Below, one piece after another: positions 34,601-49,600 of a stretch of 64,000 nucleotides of DNA. The translations under genes and the position numbers were made by a program. The DNA is taken from NCBI GenBank assembly GCA_030429565.1, contig JAUIFE010000001.1, positions 372,001 to 436,000 of the forward strand. The letters are read 5' to 3'. The DNA comes from Holophagae bacterium. GTDB taxonomy: Bacteria > Acidobacteriota > Holophagae > Acanthopleuribacterales > Acanthopleuribacteraceae. Each line of letters begins with the position of its first letter. The stretch's first letter is position 1. Under the pieces are notes generated by a model that worked only from the letters and a program-made list of their open reading frames with translations, searched no databases and was not told the DNA's origin.

Positions 34601-37600
34601 TTGGCCGCCGTTTTGACGGTTCAACCACCCCCCGCCGAACCGGCGCCGGCAGCGCGGGTTACCGGTCCACGCCAACCGGCAGCGCCGCAAGCCCGCTATC
34701 AACCGGGCGACATCGCCGTGGTCGGCATCGGCGGCGCTTTTCCCGGCGCCGACAACGTCCACGACTTTTGGGGCAACATTTTGGCGGGCCGCGACCTGAT
34801 CGGCGAGTACCCCGAGCCGCGTCGTTCCGCCGTGTACGCGACCTATGCGCGCGAGGTCGGCGACCTGGGCGGCCTGTTTGGCGGGTTTATCGACAAGGCC
34901 GACCGTTTCGACGCGGACTTCTTCCAGTACGGTCGTGAGGAAGTCATGGCCATGGACCCGCAGCAACGCCTGTTCCTCGAAGCGACTTGGGCCATGTTCG
35001 AAGACGCCGGCTACCATCCGCCCAGCTTGGCAGAGCAAGCGATCGGCGTGTACGTGGGTGCTTTGGGCAACGATTACCGCGCGTTTTTGGAAGACTGCGC
35101 CTATCCGATTTCGATGGTCCACGAGGGCACCGGCGCCTCCCTGGCGGGTATTGCCAACCGCACCTCCTATTTCTACAACCTCAACGGTCCCAGCCAAGTG
35201 GTCGACACCGCTTGCTGTAGTTCGCTGTACGCGATCGACATGGCGGTTAAGGCGATTCGCGACGGCAGTTGCAGCGCCGCGATTGCGGGCGGGGTCAGTT
35301 TCATTTGCACGGCGACCGGCTACCACATGTACAGCGCCATGGATTACCTCTCGCGCGACTGGCGCTGCAAAACCTTTTCCGAAGAAGGCGACGGCTGGAG
35401 CAAAGGCGAAATGGTGGCGGCCGTGTACCTCAAGCCCTATGAGGCGGCCTTGCGCGACGGCGACCATATTTACGGCCTCGTACGCGGCGGCGGCACCAAC
35501 CACGGTGGGCGCGCCTTTTTCTACACGCAACCCAACAACAGCAAACACGTGGCTTTGATCAAACAGGTATACCGCACGGCCGGCATTGATTCGCGCGATC
35601 TGGCCTACATCGAAGCCCATGGATCCGGCACCAAAATGGGTGACGCCCTGGAATACAACGGCATGTCGCGGGCACTCAAAGAACTGGCCCGCGAGGACGG
35701 GCTACCGCCCGGCGAAGCGACCTGCGGGGTGGGTTCCATTAAATCCAACATCGGCCACACCGAAGCAGCGGCCGGCATCGCGGGTTTTATTAAGGCGTTG
35801 ATGATCCTGCACCACAAGGAAATCCCGGCCTCGCTGCACATCAACCGCGTCAATGAGAACCTCAACCGGCGCGGGCCGCTGTACCTGACGCGCGAGCGCC
35901 GGCCACTACCGCCGGCGCGCGAGCCGGGCCAAGCGCGCCACGCCGGCGTTCATTCTTTTAATTTTTCCGGGGCGACGGTCCACGTGCTGGTCTCGGAACA
36001 CCTCGAAAACCGCGACACCCAACGACGTTTGCCGTTAACCCGTTACCCCGTGTGCCTGTCGGCCCGCACCCCGGCGGCGCTGGCCGAGCGTTGCCGCCGG
36101 CTCGCCGACTTTTTGGCGGCTCGCCCCGATTTGGATAACGCGTTCGACCGCGTCGTCACCACGCTCAACCGCTCGCGCGCCGGGTTGCCGGTTCGACTCG
36201 GACTGATCGTCACCTCGCGCGGCGATTTGATCAACCAACTGCGCGCCTTACCGGCCGAACCGGTCGACGGCGGTTCGGTCCGTTACGGGCGCGTCGGCAA
36301 AAAAGGACAGCCCGTCGACACGCCTGCGCTGAACGACGAAACCGTAGCGGACCTGATTGATCAGTGGTTGCACAACCCGCGTTTCGACTGGGCCGCGATC
36401 CTCGATCCCTTCGGTTTGGTGAAGATCCCACTGCCCACCTACCCGTTTGAGCACGAGGTTTCCTACTTCCCAGGCGGCGACGGCACCAAACCCGGTCGCA
36501 AACCGGCGCCCCAGGTGACCTTTGCCGCAACGCCGGCGGCGGTGGCCGTGCCTCCTGCCGCGCAGCCGCTGCCGGTACCGACCGCAAGTGTCGCGGCGGA
36601 TGGCGACATCGAGACCGGCCACAAAAGCGAAGTAAACCGCGACATCGAGGTGGTGTTGCGCGGTATTTTTGCCGACCTGTTATCCGTGGCCGAGACGGAA
36701 ATCGATCTGGACACCGGCGTGAGTGAGTTCGGTTTTGATTCCCTCAAGATCGTGGCTTTGTCAGAAGCCGTTAATGCACGTTTCGGCCTGAACACCCATC
36801 CACCCGATATGTTTGATTTCGCCACCCCGGCCGAAATCGCCGCCTTCATCCGTGAGGAAGCCGAACCCACCTTCCTGGCAGCGCCGCCGGCAGCGCCGCC
36901 GGTGACAACCGTCGCCAACGAAGCCGAGGCCGACGCAACAGCACCACGGCGCGGTGCGGTCCCGGTCGCGATCATCGGCCGCGCGGGTCGGCTGCCAGGC
37001 GCCGAAGATTTGGCGGCGTTTTGGCGCAACTTAAGCGAAGGTCGCAACGGCGTCGGCGAGATTCCCGCCGACCGCTGGGATTGGCGGGCGATTGACGGCG
37101 ATCCGCAACAGGAAACCAACAAAACCAACATTCATTGGGGCGGTTTCATCGACGGGGTCGCCGATTTCGACCCGCTTTTTTTCGGGATCTCACCGCGCGA
37201 AGCCGAACGGATGGATCCCCAGCAACGTTTGTTAATGACCTATGTCTGGCTGGCCATGGAAGACGCGGGTTACAGCAGTGCCACACTGTCGGGCAGCCGC
37301 ACCGGCATTTTCGCGGGCACCGCCGACAGCGGTTACTACAACCTGATCATGGACCAGGAAAGCAACATCGAAGGTTATGGTGCCACCGGTGCCATTCCCT
37401 CCATCGGCCCGAACCGCACGAGCCATTTCCTCAACATCCACGGCCCCAGCGAACCGATTGAAACCTCGTGTTCCTCCTCGCTGGTGGCGATCCACCGCGC
37501 CGTCACCGCCATCGCCATGGGCGATTGTGACGCGGCGATTGCGGGCGGCGTCAACACCATCCTGACGCCGGAGAACCACATCGGTTTCAGCCGGGCGGGC

Positions 37601-40600
37601 ATGCTCAGCCCCGAAGGACGCTGTAAAACCTTCTCCGATCAGGCCGACGGTTACGCACGCGGGGAAGGCGTGGGCATGCTGTTCCTCAAACCGCTGGCCG
37701 CCGCCGAACGCGACGGCGACACCATCTACGCGGTGATTCGCGGCAGCGCTGAAAACCACGGCGGTCGCGCCAATTCGCTGACGGCGCCCAACCCCAACGC
37801 CCAAGCCAACCTACTGGTCGACGCCTACACCCGCGCCGGCATCGACCCACGCACGGTCACCTTCGTGGAAACCCACGGCACGGGCACCAAACTGGGCGAT
37901 CCCATCGAAATCAAAGGTTTGAAAAAAGCCTTTGCGCAGCTTTACGCGGCGAGCGGCGACCCAAATGTCGGCGCGCCCCACTGTGGTTTGGGTGCGGTAA
38001 AAACCCACATCGGCCACTTAGAACTGGCGGCGGGCATCGCCGGCGTGCTCAAAGTGTTGCTGCAAATGGAGCACGGTACCTTGGTCGGCGATTTGCACCG
38101 TCAAGCCGTCAACCCGTTCATCGACTTAAACAACAGTCCCTTTTACCTGCTGGACCAAAACCAACCGTGGACGCGTTTAAAAGACGCCGCCGGTCGCGAA
38201 ATCCCGCGCCGCGCGGGCGTGAGTTCCTTCGGGTTCGGCGGCGTTAATGCGCACCTGGTTTTGGAAGAATACCGCAGGCCGCCCGAACCGGCGCCGAAAC
38301 CGGAACCCCGGCTGATCCTGCTCTCAGCGAAAAAAGAAAACAGCCTGCGCGGCCAAGCCCGCCGGTTGGCCGAGTTCTTAAAGCTCGCCGGCGACAAGGT
38401 GCACCTTGCCGATGTGGCCTACACGCTGCAAACGGGTCGCGACGCCATGCCCGAACGCCTGGGCCTGATGGCAACAAGCGCAGCCGATGCAGCCGCGCAA
38501 CTAACGGCCTGGCTCGCCGGCGAGGCGGCGCTGTGGCGCGGCCGCGCCGCAAAGGACCCGGCCTTGGACGATCTGCGCGACGCGGTCCCCACCTGGCTGG
38601 CACAGAAGGACAGGGCTCGGTTGGTGCGCTACTGGGTGCGCGGCCTCGACTTCGACGGCGCGCCCCTCCACCGTGACCGACGCCCGCGCCGCGTTAGCCT
38701 GCCACCGCGTGTTTTCGACAGCAAACGCTATTGGGCCGGCCCCAGCGAAGACACAGCGGTGGCAACGGCAACCAACACGGCGACGAGCACGGCGACAATA
38801 ACCGCCGATCCACAAAACAGCGACCTGGTTTGGTTGCCGGTTTGGCGCGAGGCCCCCTTGCCACAACAGACGCAGCCGGCCGGCCACGAAACCATCCTGC
38901 TGGTTGTCAACGGACCACACCCGTTACACGAACCCCTTGCCAAAACGCTGACCGACCACAATCAGGCGACGGTGATCCAATGCCACGCGGGACCGGAAAC
39001 CGTCGCCGTGCAGCAAGGAATCGGCTATTTCGGTGAAACGGATGCCGAGGGATTTGCCACCTGTTTGTCAACCGTCGGCCGCCTAAACCGCATCTTTTTC
39101 CTAGCCTCGCTATCGCCCAACGAAAGCGCCGAATCCGGCTTACCACAACAAAACGACCGGCCATTGCTGCGCCTGTTGCAGACCTTGCGCGCCCGCAACA
39201 ACGGCGAAACCCACCTGCATGTGGTCACGGTGGACACGCAACCGCTGCACGACGGCGCCGGCCTAGCCACCGCCGCTGCTTTGACAGGCCTGTGTCACGC
39301 GGCGGCGCAGGGCGACCACCAACTCCACCTGCGCCACCTCGATGTGTCGCGCTTCGAACTCGCAGATGCGGACCGACACGCGGCCCTGATCGCCGCCATA
39401 ACGGCCGAACCGGCCTGTGATCGCGGCGGGGTCACCCGTCTTCAGGACGGCACGCGGTTCCGCCGGCGTTTTGTGCGTTTCGACCTGCCCGCCAAGTCCG
39501 GTTTACGCCACGGCGGTGTCTACCTGATCGCGGGTGGCGCCGGCACCGTGGGCAGCGCCGTCACCCGGCTGCTGCACCGCGAACAGAACGCGCGCGTTAT
39601 TTGGTTGGGCCGCCGACCCGCCGACGCGCCGGACCTGCAACGCCACATGGCAACCTTCTCCGGTGCTTTGTCCTACTATCAAGCCGATGTCACCGACTGC
39701 GCCGCCTTGGCACGCGCCGTCACCGAAATACGCGCCGCTTTTCCCACCATCCACGGTGCAGTTTTTTCAAGCATTGTGTTCGACCGCAACAACCCCGTCG
39801 CCACCACCAACGAAGCCGACTTCCACCGCATTCTCGCGGTCAAAACCCACGGCACCCTTAACTTCTATCGCGCCCTGTGCGACCTGCCCTTGGACTTCTT
39901 GTGTTTCTTCTCCTCGGCACAGAGCTTTGCCTTCTCCGGCGCCGCCAACCTCTCGGCCTACGCCGCCGGCATCACCTTCGCCGACACCTTCGCGGCCGCC
40001 CTTCAAAACCAGGCGCCGTTCCCCGTCGGCTGCATCAACTGGGGTTTCTGGCAAGGCGAGGCCGACGACGATTTCGGCGGCAATGCCGGCGCCTTAACCC
40101 ACGCGGAAGGCGCGACCTGTTTCGCCCGATTCACCCACTTGTTGCAACAGGGCGCCGCTTGGCGAATCCTGTGCCTGCGCACCACCGACGCCGTCCGTCA
40201 CCTAATGGGCGCGCGCGACGAACGAGCCCGCATCGGCGCGGCGCTGCCGGCGGTCACACCGCCCACCCCCCCAACCATGCCGCCGCGCCAACCAAACGAC
40301 GATGCCGCTGTCGACACATGGCTTGCCACGCGTTTGTGGCGCAGCTTACAGCGGCTGAACCTCTTGCAAGCGGATCAACCGGCGGCCGACGCCGAAGATT
40401 TGCGGCAACAGGCGGGTATCACCGAAGAACATCGCCGCTGGTGGCACGAAAGCCTGCGTATTTTGGCGGAGCAGGGCATCATCGACCAGCACAACGGCCG
40501 TTACCAGGCGCGCGACATCAGCAACCTAGCCGATGATCGCCCGGCCATGCTGCAACCCCAATTGGCGTTGGTCAACGACTGCTTGGACGCCCTGCCGGAC

Positions 40601-43600
40601 GTGCTGACCGGCCGCTTACCGGCCACCGACGTTCTCTTTCCCAAAGGGTCGATGGCCAAAGTCAACGCGGTTTACGCCCAACACGAACGCGCCAAAACCA
40701 TCAACGATTTGCTGGCCGCATCCCTTGCCGACTACCTGCGCCAACGTTTGGTGCTCGAACCCAACGCTCGTTTTCGTTTGCTCGAAGTCGGTGCCGGCAC
40801 CGGCGGCACCACCGCCGCACTCTTACCGCAACTCAAACCCTTCGCCGCACACATCGACGCGTACCGCTACACCGACTTATCCCAAGCCTTTTTAATGCAT
40901 GCCGAAACGGCGTTTCGCCAGGATTACCCCTTTGTGCAAGGCGCCATCCTTAATATCGAAGAGGATCCCGAACCACAGGGCTGCCAAACCGGAACCTACG
41001 ACGTGGTCATCGCCGCCAACGTGTTACACGCCACCGAAACCATGCGCACCACGCTGCACCACGTGCAATCGCTGCTGCGTCCCAACGGCCTGCTGTTCCT
41101 GAACGAAATCAGCGGCCACTCGCTGTTCGCCCACCTGACCTTCGGCCTGCTGTCAGGCTGGTGGCGTTACCGCGATGCGGCGCTGCGTTTACCGGGCAGT
41201 CCCGGTCTGGCCCCGGCAACCTGGCGCCGGGTTCTCCACGAAAGCGGCTTTAACGCGGTTAGCTTTCCGGCGGAACCCTTGCACGACCAAGGCCTCCAGA
41301 TCGTCATCGCGCAAAGCAACGGCATCATCCAGCCGGCCGTCAAAAACGCGGCTGCCCCCCAAGCAAAAAGCCGCAAAAAACCGCCGCGTCGTGCCCAGAC
41401 CACGGCGAATCCCGGCGACATTCGGGTTGCCGCCGCAACGCTGATCCGCGACTGCCTCGCCGAAACCATGAAGCTGGACCAGGCGGACATTGAGCCGGAC
41501 ACGGCCTTTTCCGATTACGGTGTCGATTCCATCCTCGGGGTTGGTTTTATCAACCGCATCGCCGAAAGCCTGGATATTCGTCTCAACACCGCGATTCTGT
41601 TCGAATGCGTCAACATCGAAGCCTTGGCGACCCACCTGGCCGAGACCTTCCCCGACCGTTTTTCCGCGCCCCTCGTCGAAACCGAAGCCGGCCCGCTCAC
41701 CGTGGCCCAACCCGCCCGCCCAACGGCCGCCGCCGGCGAGGATGAAGAAATTGCCGTAATCGGCATGTCCGGCCAGTTCCCCGGCGCGCGTGACCTCACC
41801 ACTTTTTGGCACAACCTGATCAACGGCGTCGATCCCATCGCAGTCTTGAGCGAAGGCGGCGAGGCCGGTGCGCCGACCGTCCACGGCGGTCTGCTTGAAG
41901 ATCGCGCCTGTTTTGATCCGGTCTTTTTTCACATCGCCCCGCGCGAAGCGGAATCCATGAATCCCCACCAACGCCTGGTCATGCAGGAAGGCTGGAAATG
42001 CCTGGAAAACGCGGGTTACAACCCAAAACGTCTGGCCGGCCAACCGGTCGGGCTCTTCATCGGCGCCGAACCAAGTGCCTATTTCCACGAAACCTTTACC
42101 GGCTCTTCCGATGCGCTCGTGGCCTCGCGGTTAGCCTACTTCCTCAACTTGCGCGGCCCGTCGCTGGTGGTCAACACCGGTTGCTCGTCGGCGGGTTCGG
42201 CGATTCATTTAGCCTGTGAAAGCCTGCGCTCCGGCGCGTCGGATATGGCCCTGGCCGGGGGTGTTTTTGCCGTCCTCGACCAGCGCCTGCTGAGCACACT
42301 CGCCGATTTGGACATGTTATCCCCAAGCGGTCGCTGCCATACCTTCGACGCCGCCGCCGACGGCACCGTTTTCTCCGAAGGCGTGGCCCTGGTCGCGCTG
42401 AAACGCCTGCGGGACGCGCGCGCCGACGGCGACCCGATCCACGGCATCATCAGCGCCTCGGCCATGAACCAGGACGGCGCGAGCAACGGCCTCACGGCCC
42501 CTTCCGGGCCCGCACAGGAACAACTGATCACCGACCTCTACCGACGGCGCGGCATCGATCCCGAAGCCGTCAGTTATGTCGAAGCCCACGGCACCGGCAC
42601 CCGGCTCGGCGATCCGGTTGAGGCCAACGCACTGGTGCGCGCCTTTAAGACGTTCACCGATCGCCAAGACTTCTGCGCGGTGGGCAGCGCCAAAGCCCAT
42701 ATCGGCCATACCTCGGCGGCGGCGGGCGCCATCGGCCTGATCAAAATTCTGCTTTCCATGAAACACCGCACCCTGCCAGGCATGCCGCACTTCCAAACGC
42801 AAAACCCGCTGATTGAATTTGCCGGTAGCGCGTTTCGGGTGCAACGAGAAACAGCACCTTGGCAAGGCGAACGGCTGACGGCGGCGATGAATTGCTTCGG
42901 CCACAGCGGGACCAATGTTCACCTGGTCGTCCGCGAAGCCGAGCCCGTCACCCGCGAACCGCAACAACACGTGCCGCGCCTGGTGATGCTGTCGGCCACC
43001 GATCCGCAACGCCTGCGTGAGACGGCGGCCGCTTTGCGCGACGCACTGCACGAAGGTCAGCGCTTGGATGATGTCGCTTACACACTGCACCTCGGCCGCG
43101 CGGTGCTGAAACAACGTTTGGCCCTGCTGGTCGCGGACATCGCCACTTTGCGCGAACGACTGGCCGTCTTTTGTCGCGGTGAGCAGGGGCCGGATACCTG
43201 GCACGGCCGTGCGGATGGCGCCCGACCCACGCCGAGCGGCGACCTCAAGGCCTTGGCGGCCGCCTGGGTGGCGGGCGCCGATCTCACCAACCACAACCTC
43301 TTCGCAGACGGGCCGGCGCCGCGCCGCATCCATTTGCCAGGTTACGCCTTCGCCCGCGAACATTATTGGCGCCCCGAGCCGGAACACACGCCGGCGTCGG
43401 CAGCCCAAACCGTCGTCCAAGGTTTCCAACCGCTGTGGCGTGCACAAAACGCCGATCCGCAAGCCGACGCCCCCCGCTTCACCCGTCAACAGGTGCTTTT
43501 CTGCGAAACCGACGGCGACCGTCAAACGACGATCCCCAACGCCACCCGTTTGTCGGTGTCCGGCAAGGATCCGGCCGGCGATTACGACGCCTTGCTGCAT

Positions 43601-46600
43601 CAGGTGTTAACCCAGCTACAGGCGTTGCCGACCGCCGACGGCCCGGTTCTGCTGCAAGTGCTGCTGATCAGCGACGCCGCCGAACATCCGTTTTTCGGTT
43701 TAAGCGGCCTGTTGCAAACCGCCCAATTGGAACAGCCGAACCTCTACGCCCAAACCATCCTGCTGAATCGTGAAGCGGTGGCGCGTTACGCCGAAAACGC
43801 CGGCCGTCCCTGGGATACCCGGATTCGTTACGTGGCGGGTCGTCGCGAGGTGCAACAGTGGGCGGCCCATCCGTTGCAAACGCCGACCACAACACCCTGG
43901 CGGCAAGACGGCGTTTACCTGATTAGCGGCGGTCGCGGCGGGATCGGCACTCAGTTGGCCCGCGAAATCAGCGCGCAGGCGCCCCAGGCACACATTTACT
44001 TGCTGGGCCGCTCGACCCCGCCGGCGCCGGAACGGGACACCTGGCACCACGAAACCGGCGACGTGGCCGACGCCGAAACAGTTGCCGCGCTGTTCGCGCG
44101 CATCTTGCGCCGCCACGGCCAACTCGACGCCGTGTTCCACACGGCCGGTGTGCTGCGCGACGCCCTGATCCCCAACCTCGACCCGGCCACGATCGCCACC
44201 GTCACCGCCGCCAAGGTCGCGGGTACGCTTAACCTCGACCGCGCTTGCGAAACCAGGAACACCGAGTTGGTGTTGTTTTCCTCAACCGCCGCCGTCGTCG
44301 GTAATCCGGGCCAAGCCGTCTACGCCGCCGCCAACGGGTTTATGGACAACTACGCCGCCCAGCGTCACGCCCACGGCCGCCGCATCCGCGCCCTGAACCT
44401 GCCCTACCTGCGCGCGGGCGGCATGCGTTTGGCGCCGCTCGCGGAACAAGCCCTGCGCGAAGCAACCGGTTTGGTTGCACTGGACACCGTGCAGGCCCTG
44501 GCGGCAACGGCCGCCGTCCTGCACGGCGACGGCGCGCGTCGGCTCATCCTCCACGGTGATCCAAGCCGCTTCGAACGCGATTATTTGCAGGATCCGCGCA
44601 GGGAAGGCACACAACCCGCCGCCACGCCGGCCCCGGCCTCGGTCTCGGCAGACCGCCAAGCGGCCACACTCAAGCAGCTCATCGCTTTGTTCGCCGAGGT
44701 GACGCGCCTGGCCGAAGACCGCATTCACCCGCAAGAACCCTTAGAAACCTACGGGATCGATTCGCTGGTCATCACTTGGCTCAATGAGGCACTGACAAAA
44801 GCATTGGGTCCCATTGCCAAAACGCTGTTTTACGAGCACAGCACGCTCGACGCTCTGGCGACCCATTTAACCCAAACCTACCCGGCCGCCTGCGCCGCTT
44901 GGACGGGCGTTGCAGACGCTACACCGGCCGCGCCCACGGCGCCGAACACCGAACCGAGCCGCATCACAACCCAAACCGGCCGCGACACGGCCATTGCGAT
45001 TATCGGCATGAGCGGCCGTTATCCCGCTTGCGACGACCTGGAAACCTTCCGCCAAACCATGCTCAGCGGGCAGCCGGTGATTGGCGAAATCCCCGCCGAC
45101 CGCTGGGACGGCGCCGCCCACTTCCACGCCGACCCCAAACGCGCCGGCGCCCTCAAAAAAAGCTACAGCCGTTGGGGCGCCTTCCTCAGCGACGCTTATG
45201 CCTTTGATCCACTGTTCTTTAACCTGGCGCCCCGCGAGGCGGCGAGCATCGATCCCCAAGAACGTTTGTTCCTGCAAGCGGCATGGCACGCTTTCGAGGA
45301 CGCGGGTTATGCGCCCTCGCGCCTCAGCGACGCGCAACGCAAGGGAACCGCTGTTTTCGCGGGCATCACCAAACAAGGGTTCCAACTCTTCTACGACAGC
45401 GACCCCGACGCCCTGCCGCTGACCAGCTTTGCCTCACTGGCCAACCGCGTCTCCCACGCCTTAAACCTCCAGGGTCCGAGCATGCCCGTCGACACCATGT
45501 GTTCTTCCGGGTTGGTGGCGGTACACGAAGCCTGCGAATACCTGCGTTCGGGGCGCGGCAGCCTGGCGCTTGCGGGCGGGGTCAACCTCTACCTGCACCC
45601 GGCCAACTACGCCGCGCTGAGCGCCGGGCAAATCATCGCGGATTCGGCCCACTGTCCCGCCTTTGAAAACGGCGGTCGGGGATTTGTGCCAGGCGAGGGT
45701 GTCGGCGCCGTCTTGCTGAAACCCTTGGCCGATGCACAGCGCGACGGCGATGCCGTTTACGCCGTGATTCGCGGTTCGGCCGTTAACCACGGCGGCCATA
45801 CCAACGGCTACACGGTACCCAACCCCAACCAGCAGGCCGCAGCGGTGCGCGCGGCGCTGGCCATGGCGCAATGCGACCCACGTTCAATTAGCTATATCGA
45901 ATCGGCCGCCAACGGCTCGCAAATGGGTGACGCGCTGGAAATGAGTGCTTTGACCCAAGTCTTCGGCAACCGCCACAACAGCCAGGGCGCATACCACATC
46001 GGCAGCCTCAAGCCGGTCATCGGCCACGGCGAAGCGGTTTCCGGCATCGCCCAACTGACCCGCACCGTGCAAGCCCTGCAACAGCGCCGGTTACCGCCGA
46101 CACCACCACGCCGCGACCGCAACCCCGACATCGATTTCGACAGCCTGCCGTTCCAACTTTGCCACCAACCAACCGCGTGGGAACCAGTCACCGTCGACGG
46201 CCAAACCATGCCGCTGCGCGCCGGCATCACCAGCGTTGGCGCGGGCGGGGTCAACGCCCACCTGGTGGTTGAGGCGGCACCGGCGCAAACCACGGCGGCG
46301 ACGCCGGCGGCCGCGCCGGTTTTTGTCCTCAGCGCCCGCCGCCGCGAACGGCTACAAACCTATGTCGACCAATGGCTGACCTTCCTGCAACAAGACAGCG
46401 GCGATTTTGACCAACTGCTGTACAGCCTGCAAATCGGTCGCGAACCCATGGCCTTCCGCCTCGCGGTGGTCTGTGCCGACCGCGCCTCGTTAATCGAACG
46501 CCTGCGCGCCTGGCGTCGGGGCGAAACCACCGAGGGTTGTTTCGAAGCCCGTCGCGAAGGTTCGGTGCCCACCGGTCGCGAGACCTCGCAAGACCCGCAT

Positions 46601-49600
46601 GACCTGGCCCGCGCCTGGGTTGCCGGCAAAACGGTGACCTGGTTGATTGCCGGCAAACCGCGCCGCGCCGGCCTGCCGCTTTATCCTTTTGCCGCCAATC
46701 CCATTCGTCTCAACAGCGATCCTGGAGAAAACATGGTTCACGAAAACAAAGCCGCCGAATTTTACAGCCACGGCACCGAACACGCCGACGGCGCCTTCCG
46801 CGAAGAGTACTTAACCTTTGCCCCTTTCCCCGAAAAAATCGCGGGTTTCTCCATGACGCGAACCTGGCTGCACCCGGCCGACCATCCGCAACATTTCCAA
46901 CTGTTAAAACAGAAACAGATCGAAATGCGTCAGGTCCTGTTTTACCGTGAAGATTTCGGCGCGGTGCGACGCGTCCTCGATTTCGGTTGCGGCCACGGCA
47001 CCGACGTCATTCAATTGGCGGCGGCCCATCCTCATCTGGAAACCCACGGCTACACCATCACGCGCAGCCAGGCCGAACTGGGCAAGCGCCGCATCAAAGC
47101 CATGCAGCTCGACGGCCGCGCGCACATCTATCACCGCAACAGCGCGGTCGATCCCTTCCCCGCCCCCTTCGAGCTGGCCGTCGGCATTGAGGTCAGCTTC
47201 CACATCCGCGACAAGCAGGCCCTGTTCCGCAACCTAACCCAATCGCTGACGGAAGGCGGCCACATCCTGTTAATGGACTTCATCGCCAACTTGCGCGGCC
47301 CGATTGTCGACGCCAAGGTCGAAATTAGCATCCCCACGCAAAAGCAATGGTTGCAACTGCTTGCCGACCATCATCTGGTCATCGATTCACTGGTGGACGT
47401 TTCTCCCGAAATCGCCAACTACCTGTACGATCCCGATTTCGAAACCAACCTTGCCGGTTACCCAACGGTCGTGGTCGACACCTTCCGCAACCACGTCAAC
47501 CAGTCGACCGCCTTGGAAAAGGGCTGGATCTCCTACAACCTCATGCGCCTACGCAAGGACACGCGCTTGCCGGCGGCGGAACGAGACCGTTTGAACCGCC
47601 AAAAAATCGCCGAGCAAACGCCGTACGCCGTCGCTCTCGCCGACATGCAGCGCCGCAACCCCGGCGCCTACCCGGCCAAAGTCAAGCAACGGGTTGCCCC
47701 GGTGGCCAACGCGAACTTGGACCACAGCGCCATGGAAAAAGAGGTCACCCACATCTTCTCGCGCATTCTCGGTGTCGCCCCGGCCGACATTCGCGACATC
47801 GGCACCTTCCACCAAATGGGCCTGAACTCCGTCAACGCCGTCGAGCTGCTGGAAGCCCTCAACACCCGTTTTGACCTCGAGCTGCCCACCAGCCTCGTGT
47901 TCGATTGTCCCAGCCTGAAAGCCTTGACCCGCCACCTCGCCACGCTGGTCCCGGCCCCGACCGCGCCCGCTCGGGAAACACCGGTCACACCCGTGGTAAC
48001 CGCCGCACCCGCGAGCCACACGCAAGCGCGGCAAAACCAAGGAGACGCGATCGCGGTGGTCGGCATGGCCTGCCGCAGCGCGGGCGCCGACAACTGCGAC
48101 GCCTTCTGGGAATTGATTCGCGAAGGCCGCGACTGCACCAGCGACGTCACCCATCCGCGCTGGCTACAATGCTTCCAAGAGAACAATGCAGGCGATTTCC
48201 CCTTCCGTTACGGCGCGCTGAACGCCCCCGACCGCTTTGATTCGCTGTTCTTCCGCATTTCCCCCAAAGAGGCGGAAGCGATGGACTGCACGCAGCGCAT
48301 TTTGCTGGAGGAGAGCTACCACGCGCTGGAAAACGCGGCTGAAAATCCCGCCGCCTTGGCCGGTAAACGGGTCGGCGTCTACATCGGCACCTGTGGCGAA
48401 AGCGCGCCGGTCCACGAGGATTACAGCCATTTCGCCATGCTGGGCACGGACGAAAGCATTTTGGCGGCGCGTCTTTCCTTTTTCCTCGACCTCAAAGGTC
48501 CGGCCGTGGCGGTCAATACGGCTTGCTCTTCCTCGCTGACCGCGATTGATTTGGCCGTAAAGGCCCTGCGCCTCGGCGACATCGACACCGCGTTAGCGGG
48601 CGGCATCAGCATTTGGGGCGATCCCAACATCTTCCTATCGATGCGCAACGCGGGCATGCTGTCGCCCAGCGGTCGCTGTCGGCCGTTCGACAACGAAGCG
48701 GACGGTATCGTGGTCGGCGACGGCGTCGGCGTGATCGTGTTAAAGCGGCTGGCGGACGCCGAACGCGACGGCAACCCGATCCACGCGGTCATTCGCGCCT
48801 GCAATACCAACCAAGACGGCCTAACCTCGGGCATTACGGTTCCCGGTTACCGCGCGCAAAGCCGGCTGCAATCGGATGTCTACCAACAGGCGGGCATCGA
48901 CGTGGCCGACATCGGGCTGATCGAAGCCCACGGCACGGGCACGCGGCTCGGCGACCCGGTCGAGATTCACGGGCTGACCGACAGCTTTGCCGTCACCGAT
49001 CAAAAACGCTTTTGCGCGATTGGTTCGGTAAAAGGCAACATCGGCCATACCGCTGCAGCGGCCGGCGTGCTCAGTGTGATCAAGGTGTTGCAGGCACTCA
49101 AACACCAACAACTGCCGCCGACGATTAACTTCACCCGTGAAAACCAACACATCGATTTCGAAAAAAGCCCGGTTTATGTCAACACCGAATTGCGTGACTG
49201 GCCCACCAACCGACGCGGTACGCGCCTGGCCGCGGTGAGTTCCTTCGGCTACAGCGGCACCAACGCCCACATGGTTTTGGCCGCCTACCCGCAACCGACG
49301 CCCACCCCCGACCGCCGCGAAGCCCGGATTTTTGTGCTGTCGGCCCGTGATCAAAACCGGCTCAAACAAGCCGCCGCCAACTTGGTCTCCTACCTGAAAA
49401 AACAGCTCGCCGAAACAACAACGGCGCCGACCACGGCCGCCGTCAATCCGGCGATCATCAGCCACATGCAGCGCCAACTGGCCGACATCTGTTTCCTACC
49501 CGATGACTTTGACGCGGATCAGCGTTTCGGGGAAGCCGGTATTGAACCCATCCACCGCATGTTGTTGTTGGAACGCTTGCAGGACCACTACGGGGTGTCC

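Noticed and set aside
34712..36870. Module 10 as a beta-branching (HMG-synthase) module
   Set aside because: The ACP is single and lacks the Trp typical of branching carriers; no HMG-synthase cassette gene is in the window.
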